Assembly: GCA_900762245.1 (NCBI GenBank) | Contig: CAAFFR010000051.1 | Coordinates: forward strand, 1 to 64,000 | Origin: an uncultured Oscillospiraceae bacterium | Lineage (GTDB): Bacteria > Bacillota_A > Clostridia > Oscillospirales > Oscillospiraceae | DNA length: 64,000 nt | Direction of reading: 5' to 3' | Shown here: positions 53,992-63,345 of the stretch, in pieces | Numbering within the stretch: position 1 is the first letter of the stretch | Layout of the letters: each line of letters begins with the position of its first letter | Notes under the pieces: model-generated | What the model was told of the DNA's origin: nothing | Databases searched by the model: none | Seen by the model: the letters and a program-made list of their open reading frames with translations, nothing else | Position numbers and translations under genes: made by a program

Positions 53992-55449
53992 TTATTTTCG
54001 CACCATATCCACAGCTTCTTTCCAGAGGCCGCGCTTTTCTTCCGCCTGAGACCGGGTCATCGTGGATACAACGCTTGATCTTCTAACGATCTGTAAAATA
54101 TCTTCAGACCACAGTCCCACAGCGATACCCGCCATATATCCCGCGCCGCAGGCAGACAGCTCCTCCGTTTGGGAAATATGCACCTGACGCTGCAATATAC
54201 CCTGCTGAAATTCCATCAGGTAGTTATTTTTTGTCGGTCCGCCATCCACACGCAGACTTTCCATTTTCTTCCCGGTATCCTGTTCCATCGCCAGGATCAC
54301 ATCCGTGATCTGAAACGCGATGCACTCCAGTGCCGCTCGGACGATCTCTGCTTTTCCGGTCAGCCGGCTCATTCCCCACAGAAGCGCTCTGGCATCATTG
54401 CACCAGTAGGGCGCGCCCAGGCCGCTGAACGCAGGCACCAGACAAGTCCTATCCTCAGGATTTGCCTGCCGTGCCAGCTTATCCGTTTCTCCGGCGGACT
54501 CGATCAGCTTCACATCGTCCTTCAGCCAGCTGATCACCGCGCCGGTATAATTGATATTCCCCTCCAGAACGTAGCTGGTTTCCCCCCGGTGCTTCCAGGC
54601 AAGGCTGGTCGCCAATCCGTTTTGACTGAACACCGGTGCCGGGCCAACGTTCATCATAACAGAGGAGCCGGTGCCGTAGGTGGCCTTTGCCATGCCGGTT
54701 GCGGTGCAGCCCTGACCAAACAGAGCCGCATGGGAGTCTCCCATTACCGCATGAACAGGTATCTTTTCCTGCAAAAGTCCGCCCAGGTCCGTCATACCAA
54801 ACATAGAATCCGAATCGCACACCTGGGGCAGGTTCTCCGACTTTACGCCAAAAATAGCGCACAGCTCCTCGTCCCATTTCATTTCCAGAATGTTGAACAG
54901 CTGGGTCCGGGAGGCATTGGAATAATCTGTTTTGTATTCTCCGGTGAGCTTATACACAAGCCAGGCATCGATGGTGCCAAAGCGCAGCTCCGCGTCCCGG
55001 GCAGCGGGAATGTTTTCCAATATCCACGCCATTTTCGCCGCGGGAAAATAGGGCGAAGCCGGAATGCCTGTACGCTGCCGGATCATGGGGCCATAGCCCG
55101 CATCCTGGACCCTGCGGCAGATCCCCTCTGCCCGGCTGCACTGCCAGACGATGGCATCGCAGATGGGTTTCCCTGTCCGTTCATCCCACGCTGCCGTGGT
55201 CTCCCGCTGATTGCTGATGCCCACGCAGGCAATATCCTCCAGGGCAATGCCGGAGCGGTCTACCGCATCCCGAGCGACCAGAAGGGTATTTTCGTAGATC
55301 TCTTCCAAATCATGGGAGACCCATCCGTTTTCCGAAACGATCTGACGGTGAGGCCGGTCGGCCCGGCACAGGACCTTTCCGCTGCCGTCCAGGATCAGGG
55401 CCTTGGTGCCCTGAGTAGACTGGTCAACTGCCAAAACATACTGTTTCAT
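53992..55449 (-). CDS. FGGY carbohydrate kinase, glycerol-kinase-like; candidate apulose kinase
   Basis: 485 residues. The FGGY motifs are present: YVLAVDQSTQGTKALILD at the start, GISNQRETTAAWDERTGKP, ATYGTGSSVMMN, and the second signature region with LRVDGGPTKNNYLMEFQQ. Automatic annotation would call it glycerol kinase. It is read in one unit with a split transketolase and a fucose-isomerase-family protein, with 4-base overlap to the C-terminal transketolase gene, and that context favours a ketose kinase such as D-apulose kinase. The substrate must be tested. Confidence 0.82.
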   Translation of the reverse strand: MKQYVLAVDQSTQGTKALILDGSGKVLCRADRPHRQIVSENGWVSHDLEEIYENTLLVARDAVDRSGIALEDIACVGISNQRETTAAWDERTGKPICDAIVWQCSRAEGICRRVQDAGYGPMIRQRTGIPASPYFPAAKMAWILENIPAARDAELRFGTIDAWLVYKLTGEYKTDYSNASRTQLFNILEMKWDEELCAIFGVKSENLPQVCDSDSMFGMTDLGGLLQEKIPVHAVMGDSHAALFGQGCTATGMAKATYGTGSSVMMNVGPAPVFSQNGLATSLAWKHRGETSYVLEGNINYTGAVISWLKDDVKLIESAGETDKLARQANPEDRTCLVPAFSGLGAPYWCNDARALLWGMSRLTGKAEIVRAALECIAFQITDVILAMEQDTGKKMESLRVDGGPTKNNYLMEFQQGILQRQVHISQTEELSACGAGYMAGIAVGLWSEDILQIVRRSSVVSTMTRSQAEEKRGLWKEAVDMVRK

Positions 55450-56372
55450 TTCATCAATTCCTTTGCAGCACGGACAATTCCTTCCTCGTCCAGTCCGTAG
55501 TAGTGGAATATCTCTTTGGATTTGCCGGTGATGACGGGCTCGTCAGGGAGCGTCAGATTGATAACCTTGCAGGGAGCATTGGCCGCGACAGTCTGGGCGA
55601 CCATAGAACCCATGCCACCAATGGCAACGTGCTCCTCCACCGTAATGATCCGGCCGGTCCGGGCCGCCTTCAGCACGGCTTCCTTATCCAGAGGCTTGAC
55701 GCAGTACATATCGATAACCGCAGCCTCGATGCCCTCAGCTGCCAGGCGTTCCGCTGCTTTTTTTGCATACAGCACCATCTCACCGCAGGCAATAATGGCC
55801 ATGTCCTTACCCTCCCGCAAGGTAGTTGCTCTATCCATTTCAAAAGGAACATTCCCCTCTTCGTAAACATCCTCCACGGGATTTCGTCCCACACGAACAT
55901 AGGCAGGATCCTTGTCCGCCATCAATGCCCAGGTCAGCTTCTCCGTCTGGTGTCGGTCAGAGGGCAGATAAACACGCATACCGGGGATGGATGCGATGTC
56001 AGCGATATCGGTGCCGGAATGATGGGTCATGCCCAGCGCGCCATAGCTGACGCCGCCGGAGATGCCCAGTAGAAATACATTGTTGTGAGAGTAGGCGCAG
56101 TCCACCTTGATCTGCTCCATGGAGCGGGTGGACAGAAAGCAAGCGGGAGAAACCGCCACAGGCTTCATTCCAACGGAGGCCATGCCTGCCGCGATGGAGA
56201 CCAGAGACTGCTCCGCAATACCAACCTCCACAAACTGCTCCGGATAGGTATTGGCAAAATTCGTCATGGAGCCTGAGCCACGGGAATCGGAGCAGAGAAC
56301 CGCAACGGTTTTATCGGTTTCTGCCAGTTCCATCAGCACATCGCAGATAACCTGTCGGTTCGGGATATTCAT
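55446..56372 (-). CDS. transketolase, C-terminal subunit
   Basis: 308 residues containing the pyrimidine-binding and C-terminal domains of a split transketolase: EVGIAEQSLVSIAAGMASVG holds the catalytic Glu for thiamine diphosphate, then GVSYGALGMTHHSGTDIA and the C-terminal ITVEEHVAIGGMG. The N-terminal half is encoded directly upstream with a 4-base overlap, and the kinase gene follows with another. It transfers a two-carbon unit between sugar phosphates. Split transketolases of this size serve side pathways, including apulose-4-phosphate use (AptAB). Confidence 0.9.
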   Translation of the reverse strand: MNIPNRQVICDVLMELAETDKTVAVLCSDSRGSGSMTNFANTYPEQFVEVGIAEQSLVSIAAGMASVGMKPVAVSPACFLSTRSMEQIKVDCAYSHNNVFLLGISGGVSYGALGMTHHSGTDIADIASIPGMRVYLPSDRHQTEKLTWALMADKDPAYVRVGRNPVEDVYEEGNVPFEMDRATTLREGKDMAIIACGEMVLYAKKAAERLAAEGIEAAVIDMYCVKPLDKEAVLKAARTGRIITVEEHVAIGGMGSMVAQTVAANAPCKVINLTLPDEPVITGKSKEIFHYYGLDEEGIVRAAKELMK

Positions 56373-57199
56373 TGCAGTGCCTCCTTCTTTTGCTTCAATT
56401 CCTCCAGTGCCAGACGGTACTGTTCTTCTGTGGGGGTCTTATGGTGCCACTCGGCTCTGTTTTCCATAAAGGAAATGCCGCAGCCCTTTGTGGTATTGAG
56501 AATGATCACAGTAGGCTTTCCCTTTACCTGCCTGGCAGCGGTAATGGCTGCGTCCACTGCTTCCATATCGTTGCCAGGGACAGAGATCACATTCCAGCCA
56601 AAGGATAGCCAGCGCTGCTCCTGGGAATCCTGCGCCATGACTGTCTCCGTAGGCCCGGAAAGCTGCAGTCGGTTTCTGTCCACAAAGGCGGTCAGGTTAT
56701 CCAAGGCGTAATGGCTGCCTGCCATTACGCCTTCCCAGACGCTTCCCTCGTCCAGTTCTCCGTCGCCGATGACAGTATACACCCGGAACGGGGCATTCAT
56801 CATCTTAGCACCCTTTGCCATACCCACTGCCACAGAAAGGCCATGGCCCAGGGAGCCGGAATTGACCTCGATGCCGGGGATCTTGTTATTGGGATGGCCG
56901 ATATAACGGGATTTGTATGCGCTGAAAGTACGCATCAGCTCTTCCCGGTCAAAATAGCCTCTGTCTGCCAGAATACAATACAGAGTCTCCACACTATGCC
57001 CCTTGGAAAGGATGAAACGGTCCCGGTTGGGATCCTGCTGATTTTCCGCAGAGCAATTCAGATGTTTATAATACAGCGCAACCAGCGCTTCCACTTCACT
57101 GAGGTCTCCGCCTATATGCCCGCTTCCCGAGCGGTAAATCAGCTCCAGCACATCCCGGCGGATATCGCAGGCCTTTCTTTTCAACTTCAAAATTTCCAT
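56369..57199 (-). CDS. transketolase, N-terminal subunit
   Basis: 276 residues of the thiamine diphosphate-binding half: YRSGSGHIGGDLSEVEALVA at the start, DRFILSKGHSVETLY, GSLGHGLSVAVGMAKG and the ThDP motif VIGDGELDEGSVWE with the metal-binding Asp and Asn region that follows. It pairs with the next gene to make one enzyme. It is the second gene of the unit behind the isomerase-like gene, with a one-base gap and agaggag before its ATG. Housekeeping transketolases are usually single genes, so this pair is specialised. Confidence 0.9.
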   Translation of the reverse strand: MEILKLKRKACDIRRDVLELIYRSGSGHIGGDLSEVEALVALYYKHLNCSAENQQDPNRDRFILSKGHSVETLYCILADRGYFDREELMRTFSAYKSRYIGHPNNKIPGIEVNSGSLGHGLSVAVGMAKGAKMMNAPFRVYTVIGDGELDEGSVWEGVMAGSHYALDNLTAFVDRNRLQLSGPTETVMAQDSQEQRWLSFGWNVISVPGNDMEAVDAAITAARQVKGKPTVIILNTTKGCGISFMENRAEWHHKTPTEEQYRLALEELKQKKEALQ

Positions 57200-57200
57200 A

Positions 57201-58601
57201 TTATTCTCCTCTGAGGTATGCCTTCACGTCTTCCTCAATGGGATCGTACAGGTCAGGCTTCACGCCGATATACTTGCAGGACTCATACAGCACAGGAACA
57301 ACATCCTTGTGGATGCCGACGCAGTGATGGATATAGGGGCCCTCCACCACCTTGGCTTCCAGACGCTTGATATTGTCCACTTCCACCCAGAGGTAGGTGC
57401 CCATGCCCTTGGGTCCGTCCACGCCCTTGGCATTGCCCAGCAGCATAGAATATTCACCGTTGTCACCGTCAAAGCGGGCCAGTGTCAGATCGCCGTGCTT
57501 GGCTTCGGCAGTAATGGCACCGGGGTAGTCGAAAGCCAGCGGATAAGTGATCTGGGGACGGCAGCCGGCAACGGACAGAGGCCAGGGACCGCAGTGCTGC
57601 AGCAGCTCGCCATTTTCAATGTTGGGATGACGGATGGTCCAGTCAGCAAAGAAGCTGCGGGTGCCGTCGTTGGCAGCGGCCTCCACCATCAGTGCGGTAA
57701 TGGCGCCGTGGATGTCAGTCTCACAGACAACAGGGATGCCCTTGTCGTTCAGCAGTGCGTTGGCAGCGCAGGGCATAATACCAAGCTCACCCTGCAGGGC
57801 GTTCCAGCACTGGATGGCAGCAGCGCTGCAATGGTATTTTTTTACAAGCCGCTCCATGGCTACTGCCAGACCGGCTACATTCTGCAGCTGCTCCTCGGAA
57901 ACGCAAATATCCATATGCTCCCGGCAGTAGTCCATCGTCGCCTTGACCTCTTCACCCTGCTGGATGGCCAGACGAACCTCCGCAGTCAGCTCAGGCAGAG
58001 GAATGGGAGAAAGCTGGACGTTGAACCGCTCCAGCAGCTCGCCCTCGTTGCACATGGTAGACCAGAAATCGAAAGGACGGGGACCGATCTGCAAAATACG
58101 GATATTGCGGAAGGTCTTCACCACCCGGCAGACCGCCAGGAAATCTCTCACACCCCGCTCAAAAATAGGATCGTTCAGGCGGCAGTTGGTCAGATAAGTA
58201 AAGGGAACACCGAAGCGTCGCAGGACCTTGCCGGTGGCAAATAAGCCGCACTGGGTATCCCGCAGGCGGATGCCGTTGGGCTCCGGCCGCTCATCCAGAG
58301 GTCCCCACAGCAGAACAGGGACGTTCAGATCCTTGGCAAGACGGGCACAGACATACTCCGTGCCGAAGTTGCAGTGGGGCAGAAACAGGCCGTCCACACC
58401 GGCCGCCTTGAACTTCTCAAGAACCTTCAGCCGGTCATCCTCATTATAGAGCAAGCCCTCGGGGTTGATGTCGTCAATGTCAACAAAATCCACATCCAGC
58501 TCTCTGAGCCGGTCGGCAGTCAGACCGCGATACTTGATGGCATCTGGCGCGGAGAAAATGCTCCGTCTGGTGGGTGCAAAGCCTAAAACGATCCGTTTCA
58601 T
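57201..58601 (-). CDS. L-fucose/L-arabinose isomerase-family protein
   Basis: 466 residues from the ATG at 58601, which has aggaggt upstream. The fold of the fucose/arabinose isomerase family is recognisable: an N-terminal Rossmann-like part (VDGLFLPHCNFGTEYVCARL), then CWNALQGELGIMPCAANALL with a candidate metal Glu, VVCETDIHGAITALM with the second acid, and a C-terminal barrel with a His near YIHHCVG. It likely isomerises an aldose to a ketose ahead of the kinase. In the known apiose route the isomerase belongs to another fold, so a new solution may be present. First gene of the operon; LacI regulator divergent. Confidence 0.8.
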   Translation of the reverse strand: MKRIVLGFAPTRRSIFSAPDAIKYRGLTADRLRELDVDFVDIDDINPEGLLYNEDDRLKVLEKFKAAGVDGLFLPHCNFGTEYVCARLAKDLNVPVLLWGPLDERPEPNGIRLRDTQCGLFATGKVLRRFGVPFTYLTNCRLNDPIFERGVRDFLAVCRVVKTFRNIRILQIGPRPFDFWSTMCNEGELLERFNVQLSPIPLPELTAEVRLAIQQGEEVKATMDYCREHMDICVSEEQLQNVAGLAVAMERLVKKYHCSAAAIQCWNALQGELGIMPCAANALLNDKGIPVVCETDIHGAITALMVEAAANDGTRSFFADWTIRHPNIENGELLQHCGPWPLSVAGCRPQITYPLAFDYPGAITAEAKHGDLTLARFDGDNGEYSMLLGNAKGVDGPKGMGTYLWVEVDNIKRLEAKVVEGPYIHHCVGIHKDVVPVLYESCKYIGVKPDLYDPIEEDVKAYLRGE

Positions 58602-58671
58602 AGAGATAACCTCCTGATATTTATTGGATGGTCTCATTATAAATCCGAATTCGCTCAATTTAAATAAATAA

Positions 58672-58721
58672 TTTAGTGTTTTTCGATATTTCTTGACTAA
58701 ATTTACTAAATCATTTATATT
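58672..58721. promoter_or_regulatory. shared operator/promoter region between the isomerase operon and the LacI gene
   Basis: A plus-strand promoter TTGACT (58693-58698), 17 bases, TATATT (58716-58721) serves the LacI gene. The heptamer actaaat occurs twice directly within 58696-58710, and its complement atttagt once at 58671-58677, so LacI half-sites overlap the promoter. The isomerase operon starts about 70 bases away on the other strand. Confidence 0.55.
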
Positions 58722-58751
58722 TAAAACAGTCATTACACGAGGAGTGAGAGC

Positions 58752-59762
58752 ATGGCAATTACCGCAAAGGAGCTAGCAAAGCAGCTGGGCCTATCCCAGT
58801 CCGCCGTTTCTCTGGCACTGAACCACAAGCCGGGGGTCAGTACCACCACACGCCGCAAGGTGCTTGAGGCGGCGGAAGCATTGGGATATGATTTTTCCCG
58901 AATTCAGCCGGTGGAGCAGCCCCAGGCCAGCGGCAGCATATATTTCGTCATTTACAAAAAGCACGGTGCCGTGGTGGCTGATACTCCTTTCTTTTCCCAG
59001 CTATCCGACGGTGTGGATGCGGAATGTCAGCGGCTGCCCTACCACCTGAGCATCCAGTATCTCCACGACGGGGACAATATCGCCGCCCAGTTAAACACAT
59101 GGAAGCATAGCGGCTGCCGGGGCATTCTTCTGTTGGGCACGGAAATGCAGCCTCAGGATTTAAGTCATTTTCTGAACATTGACATTCCGCTGGTCCTGCT
59201 GGATAATTATTTTGAAGAGATCAATGTGGACAGCGTCCTGATCAATAACATCAAAGGTGCCTACACCGCCACGAATTACCTGATCCGCAAACGGATGTCC
59301 CAACCCGGGTATCTTCATTCTTCCTATTCCATCAATAATTTCGAGGAACGGGCAGACGGATTCTATAAAGCCATCCGCAAAAACGGAATGTCCACCTCAC
59401 GCTCCATCGTACACCGGCTGACCCCTTCTGTGGACGGGGCTTATGCGGATATGAAGGAGCTGATCGGGCGTGGAGAACCGCTGGCGAATTGCTATTTTGC
59501 CGACAACGATCTGATCGCCGCCGGTACCATTCGGGCTCTGCGAGAGGCAGGTTACCAGATCCCCCGGGATATCGCCGTGGTGGGCTTTGACAATATGCCC
59601 ATCTGTACCTATATCGACCCTACCCTCACCACCATCCATGTACCAAAGGAATATATGGGCCAGATGGCTGTCCGTCGGCTCCACGAGCTGATCACCACTT
59701 CTGACAGCCAGCCCATCAAAATTGAGATATCCACCACCCTGCAAAAAAGAAGGAGCTGTTAA
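58752..59762 (+). CDS. LacI-family transcriptional regulator
   Basis: 336 residues. The N-terminal helix-turn-helix (TAKELAKQLGLSQSAVSLAL, residues 3-22) and hinge are standard, followed by a periplasmic-binding-protein-like sensor ending in the typical DNA-side part (DIAVVGFDNMPICTYIDPTL). It should repress the divergent sugar operon and its own downstream genes, and release them on binding a sugar or sugar phosphate. It begins a plus-strand run of esterase genes; the next gene starts 3 bp after its stop. Ribosome site gaggag before the ATG. Confidence 0.92.
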   Translation: MAITAKELAKQLGLSQSAVSLALNHKPGVSTTTRRKVLEAAEALGYDFSRIQPVEQPQASGSIYFVIYKKHGAVVADTPFFSQLSDGVDAECQRLPYHLSIQYLHDGDNIAAQLNTWKHSGCRGILLLGTEMQPQDLSHFLNIDIPLVLLDNYFEEINVDSVLINNIKGAYTATNYLIRKRMSQPGYLHSSYSINNFEERADGFYKAIRKNGMSTSRSIVHRLTPSVDGAYADMKELIGRGEPLANCYFADNDLIAAGTIRALREAGYQIPRDIAVVGFDNMPICTYIDPTLTTIHVPKEYMGQMAVRRLHELITTSDSQPIKIEISTTLQKRRSC

Positions 59763-59765
59763 GCA

Positions 59766-60548
59766 GTGAACGAACAGGATCACCGGATGTGTGAAATTCT
59801 GAAAAACAACGATGTGGCCCGGGATTTTTACCATACCAATGACTATGAACTCGTCCCTTATCTGGTGGAAGACGGCAAAAAACACCCAACCGCCATTATC
59901 TGTCCCGGCGGTGCCTACGGCATGGTTTGCAGCTATGTGGAGGGTGAACCTTTTGCAAAAAAGCTAAACCGGATGGGAATCCATGCACTGGTACTTTACT
60001 ACCATGTCCGGGAAAAAGCCCTTTATCCTGCACCCCAGAATGATCTGGCCCGGGCAGTCCGGGAGGCTCATGAGAAAGCAGAGGTGTGGAATCTGGATAT
60101 GGAGAACTACTCCGTATGGGGTTCCTCCGCAGGCGGGCATCTTGCTGCCAGCTTCGGTACAGAAATCATGGGCTATCCCAAATACTGCCTGCCCAAGCCC
60201 GGGGCAATGGTTCTGATCTATCCCGTGGTAACAATGGGCAGCCTGACCCACGAAGGGACCCGGGATCATCTGCTGGGTAAAGATCCCACATCGAAAATGT
60301 TACATATGGCGAGCATCGAACAGCAGGTGACGCCATCTTACCCTCCCACCTTTCTTTGGTGCGGTGATGCCGATGCCACCGTTTCCCCGGAAAACAGCCG
60401 GATGCTGGCTGCTGCCCTAAAGGAAGCGGGTATAGCTGTACAATTTGAAGAATATTCCGGCATCGACCATGGCGTTGGCCTTGGCACCGGGACTGTTTGT
60501 GAAGACTGGCTGGAAAAGGCAGTTGCTTTCTGGCTGGCGCAAAATTAA
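59766..60548 (+). CDS. alpha/beta hydrolase, acetyl-esterase-like
   Basis: 260 residues. The nucleophile motif is WGSSAGGHLAA with Ser near residue 119, an oxyanion region CPGGAYGMV near residue 48, Asp in WCGDADATVS and His in SGIDHGVGLG complete the triad. This matches the acetyl-xylan-esterase-like hydrolases found among plant-glycan genes. The start is the GTG at 59766 with aaggag 11 bases upstream. It follows the LacI gene by 3 bp. No signal peptide, so it works on imported, acylated sugars or glycosides. Confidence 0.8.
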   Translation: MNEQDHRMCEILKNNDVARDFYHTNDYELVPYLVEDGKKHPTAIICPGGAYGMVCSYVEGEPFAKKLNRMGIHALVLYYHVREKALYPAPQNDLARAVREAHEKAEVWNLDMENYSVWGSSAGGHLAASFGTEIMGYPKYCLPKPGAMVLIYPVVTMGSLTHEGTRDHLLGKDPTSKMLHMASIEQQVTPSYPPTFLWCGDADATVSPENSRMLAAALKEAGIAVQFEEYSGIDHGVGLGTGTVCEDWLEKAVAFWLAQN

Positions 60549-60562
60549 AGGAGGTCAAAACA

Positions 60563-61705
60563 ATGGAACATCCCCTGATGAATCTGATGAAAATGATGTC
60601 CACCCCGGACTTCGATGTCCAGGCCTATGGCGACAGCGAAAGCTTCGCCGGCATTCTGGAAAACCAGGCGGTCTTCGGAAAATACCGCCAAGAGGACTGC
60701 CCGGAGGTGCTGGCGTACTGGCAGAACCTGGGCCTTGTCAAGGAGCTGCACGACACCCAGGAGGAATGCACCAAGTGGGCCTCCTATCTTCCGGTCAGTT
60801 ATGCAGAGAATCCGGACAACGACAGAACCTATCCCCTGCTGTTTGTGATGCACGGCTCCGGCAATCCCATTTATCTTGCCGAATCCTACGGCTATACCCA
60901 CATCGCCGCCCGGGAGGAGCTGATCGTGATCATCCCAGAGGACGAAACCCCGGAAAATATCGACAAGCTCTTTGCCTATGCCCGGGAACATTATCCCGTA
61001 GACTGGAGTCGGGTCTACATGGTGGGCTACTCCCTGGGCGGCTTTATGACCAGTCGCCATGCCATGCGCTGGCCGGAGCGATTTGCTGCTGTCGGCTCCG
61101 GCGGTATGCTGTTCGCCAATGGACCCGCCGCTCCCCATGTTCAGGCAAGTAAGCTTTGGCCCGGAGAAAACATCACCCCGGAAATGGTGGTCAGAGCCTC
61201 GGAATTCAAGGTTCCTGCCTGCATCTGTATGGGCGAGCGGGAGGTCCTGGGGCTGCTCCCGGTCACGCAGGACGAGCCCATCAACCAGTGGGTAGCGCAT
61301 CTTTCTGAAGAAGAGAAAAAACGCACCGAAAAAGAATCCCAGCCGGAGCCACAGGATCGAATTGATCTGTCCGGTAGAAATAAGATCCAGTCCGTCAATA
61401 ACTGGCGCATTGCCAATGGCTGTATGCCCATCTCTGAGGAAATGGTTCGTTCTCACGTTCCCTGCAATATCACAGAAGAAAAAATCGGCTTTCCTTTCGA
61501 AAAGACTGATGTCATCATCCGGGAAAGCCGGGAGCATTATCTGGGTGACAGTGTCGCATCCGACGGTGAAGTTTACTTCCGCATGATCGCTCTGGCAAAT
61601 TCCCCCCACTGGCCCTCCCGTGCATTAACGGAGCTGACATGGGAATTCATCAGCCAGTTTGCCCTTGACCCCGAAACCGGAAAATCCTATCAGATCCGCA
61701 AGTAA
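60563..61705 (+). CDS. alpha/beta hydrolase, esterase/depolymerase-like
   Basis: 380 residues. The fold is close to feruloyl-esterase and PHB-depolymerase-like enzymes: PLLFVMHGSGNPIYLAE forms the oxyanion strand, GYSLGGFMTS carries the nucleophile Ser near residue 158, and later ITPEMVV and a C-terminal SPHWPSRALTE region with a His complete the picture. Ribosome site aaggaggt precedes the ATG. It has no signal peptide. Its place between two other esterases suggests work on a substrate with several acyl groups, or on different esters. Confidence 0.75.
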   Translation: MEHPLMNLMKMMSTPDFDVQAYGDSESFAGILENQAVFGKYRQEDCPEVLAYWQNLGLVKELHDTQEECTKWASYLPVSYAENPDNDRTYPLLFVMHGSGNPIYLAESYGYTHIAAREELIVIIPEDETPENIDKLFAYAREHYPVDWSRVYMVGYSLGGFMTSRHAMRWPERFAAVGSGGMLFANGPAAPHVQASKLWPGENITPEMVVRASEFKVPACICMGEREVLGLLPVTQDEPINQWVAHLSEEEKKRTEKESQPEPQDRIDLSGRNKIQSVNNWRIANGCMPISEEMVRSHVPCNITEEKIGFPFEKTDVIIRESREHYLGDSVASDGEVYFRMIALANSPHWPSRALTELTWEFISQFALDPETGKSYQIRK

Positions 61706-61717
61706 AGGAGAATCCAA

Positions 61718-62521
61718 ATGGCCCGCTTTACTGTAAATTTCACTTCCCATACCCTGATGCGCTCCGTCGAGATGACCGTCATCATTCCCAGCATCACCCA
61801 GGGCGAAGCCATGGACGCCGCCGGAGGTCCTCCCGGAAAAACCGGCCTCACCAATTTGACCTATGCCGGCAGAGGAAATTACCCCATACTGTATCTGCTT
61901 CATGGCTACGGCGGAAACCACACCGACTGGACTGCCTACAGCAACGCCCAACTTTACGCCGACGAGCACCGCATTGCCATGGTTATGATCTCCGCGGAGA
62001 ACAAATGCTATGTCAATGCCTATGGCGAGGACCGCTTCGCGGACTTCTTTTCCCGAGAGCTGCCGGATTTCGTGCAGCATATGTTCCCAGTCTCCAAAAG
62101 GCCGGAAGACACCTACATCGCAGGACTTTCCATGGGTGGCTACGGTGCGCTCCTTCACGGAATGCGCGAGCCTCAGAAATATCGTGCCATCGGTGCATTC
62201 TCTGCAGCTGTGGTGATTGATCCCAAGGACCACACCGGCCAGAGCATTGCCGACGCAGATCTTACCGCACTTCTGAAGGCCTGCCGGGAACGCGGTGACA
62301 CCCTGCCCGACATCTACCTTTCCTGCGGCGAGAAGGATTTCCTGTTCCGGCCCAACGAAGCATTCCGTGACACGCTTAAAAAAAACGGTGCCACCGTCCT
62401 CTGGACTCAGGTCCCGGGGTACGGTCATGAGTGGTGCTTTTGGGATAAGCAGCTGGAATCCTTCCTGAAATGGCTGCCCCGAACCGACACCTATGCCCCT
62501 CAAAAGCCGCAAAAAGCCTAA
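61718..62521 (+). CDS. FrmB/CE1-type esterase
   Basis: 267 residues of the esterase-D/CE1 family. YPILYLLHGYGGNHTDW is the oxyanion strand, AGLSMGGYGAL carries the nucleophile Ser near residue 129, and Asp and His lie in CGEKDFLFRP and PGYGHEWCFW. Such enzymes include S-formylglutathione hydrolases and feruloyl or acetyl esterases. Third esterase in the run, 12 bp after the previous gene. Its stop lies 17 bp before the GTG of the next gene. Confidence 0.82.
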   Translation: MARFTVNFTSHTLMRSVEMTVIIPSITQGEAMDAAGGPPGKTGLTNLTYAGRGNYPILYLLHGYGGNHTDWTAYSNAQLYADEHRIAMVMISAENKCYVNAYGEDRFADFFSRELPDFVQHMFPVSKRPEDTYIAGLSMGGYGALLHGMREPQKYRAIGAFSAAVVIDPKDHTGQSIADADLTALLKACRERGDTLPDIYLSCGEKDFLFRPNEAFRDTLKKNGATVLWTQVPGYGHEWCFWDKQLESFLKWLPRTDTYAPQKPQKA

Positions 62522-62538
62522 GCCAGAGGGAAACCATC

Positions 62539-63345
62539 GTGAAATCGATCCTTTATGTATTTTCCTCCACCGGAAACTGCCTGACTACCGCCAGAAAGCT
62601 CTCCGGATTATTCACTGATTGCCAGATTGTTCCGATTGCCGCTTTGGCAAAGCACAGAAAGATCCTGGTGGAAGCCGAAACTGTAGGCTTTCTTTTCCCG
62701 GTCTACTACGGCAATATGCCCTACCCCGTCCGGGAAGTCATCGGCAAAATGGTATTCAATAAGGATCCTTACATTTTCTGCTTTACCACCTGCAGAGGGC
62801 ACGTGGGCGCAGCGCCCCAGCGTCTGGATCAGTTGCTACGTACCCGTGGTCAGGTCCTATCCTGCGCCGCGAACATCTTTATGCCCGGCAACAGTTTTTT
62901 GAATGAAGAAGCTGCGGATCAGGCCTATTTGGAGGCTCAGGATCACAGTATCCGCAATGCCGCCCAACCGATCCTTCACCGGGAAGTCTACGATTATTCC
63001 TCCCAAGAGGTGCTGCCGCTTACCCCCGTTGACTATCCCAATAATTTCCGTGGGATTACAGCAGACGATAGCTGTATTGGCTGCGGAACTTGCGTCCGGC
63101 TGTGCCCCATGGGCAACATCCGTATCATCGACGGCAAGGCGCTGATCGGAGATGACTGCGCCACCTGCCTGACCTGCTTCCACTGGTGCCCTGTGGAAGC
63201 GGTCTATATGAGCCGTCAGGCCGAAATCGCCCGGCGCAGGAAGTATCATCATCCCGACATTCAGCTGCGCGATATCCAGAAAATGAAACAGCTTCCAGAA
63301 TCTTCTGCAAGCTGCAAGGAGGAAATTCTATATGACAATGCGTGA
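62539..63345 (+). CDS. EFR1-family flavodoxin/ferredoxin protein
   Basis: 268 residues from the GTG at 62539 (gaggg 8 bases upstream); the frame reaches further back into the esterase gene but lacks a site there. The N-terminal flavodoxin-like domain has the phosphate loop YVFSSTGNCLTTA near residue 6 and the segment FLFPVYYGNMP. The C-terminal part has two 4Fe-4S motifs, CIGCGTCVRLCP and CATCLTCFHWCP. It is a low-potential electron carrier. Its presence behind esterases suggests that electrons are needed in the pathway, perhaps by a reductase encoded elsewhere. Confidence 0.85.
   Translation: MKSILYVFSSTGNCLTTARKLSGLFTDCQIVPIAALAKHRKILVEAETVGFLFPVYYGNMPYPVREVIGKMVFNKDPYIFCFTTCRGHVGAAPQRLDQLLRTRGQVLSCAANIFMPGNSFLNEEAADQAYLEAQDHSIRNAAQPILHREVYDYSSQEVLPLTPVDYPNNFRGITADDSCIGCGTCVRLCPMGNIRIIDGKALIGDDCATCLTCFHWCPVEAVYMSRQAEIARRRKYHHPDIQLRDIQKMKQLPESSASCKEEILYDNA

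Noticed and set aside
60445..61152. 235-codon frame overlapping the esterase genes
   Set aside because: Out-of-frame shadow of two real genes, with Gly/Arg/Pro-rich nonsense composition.
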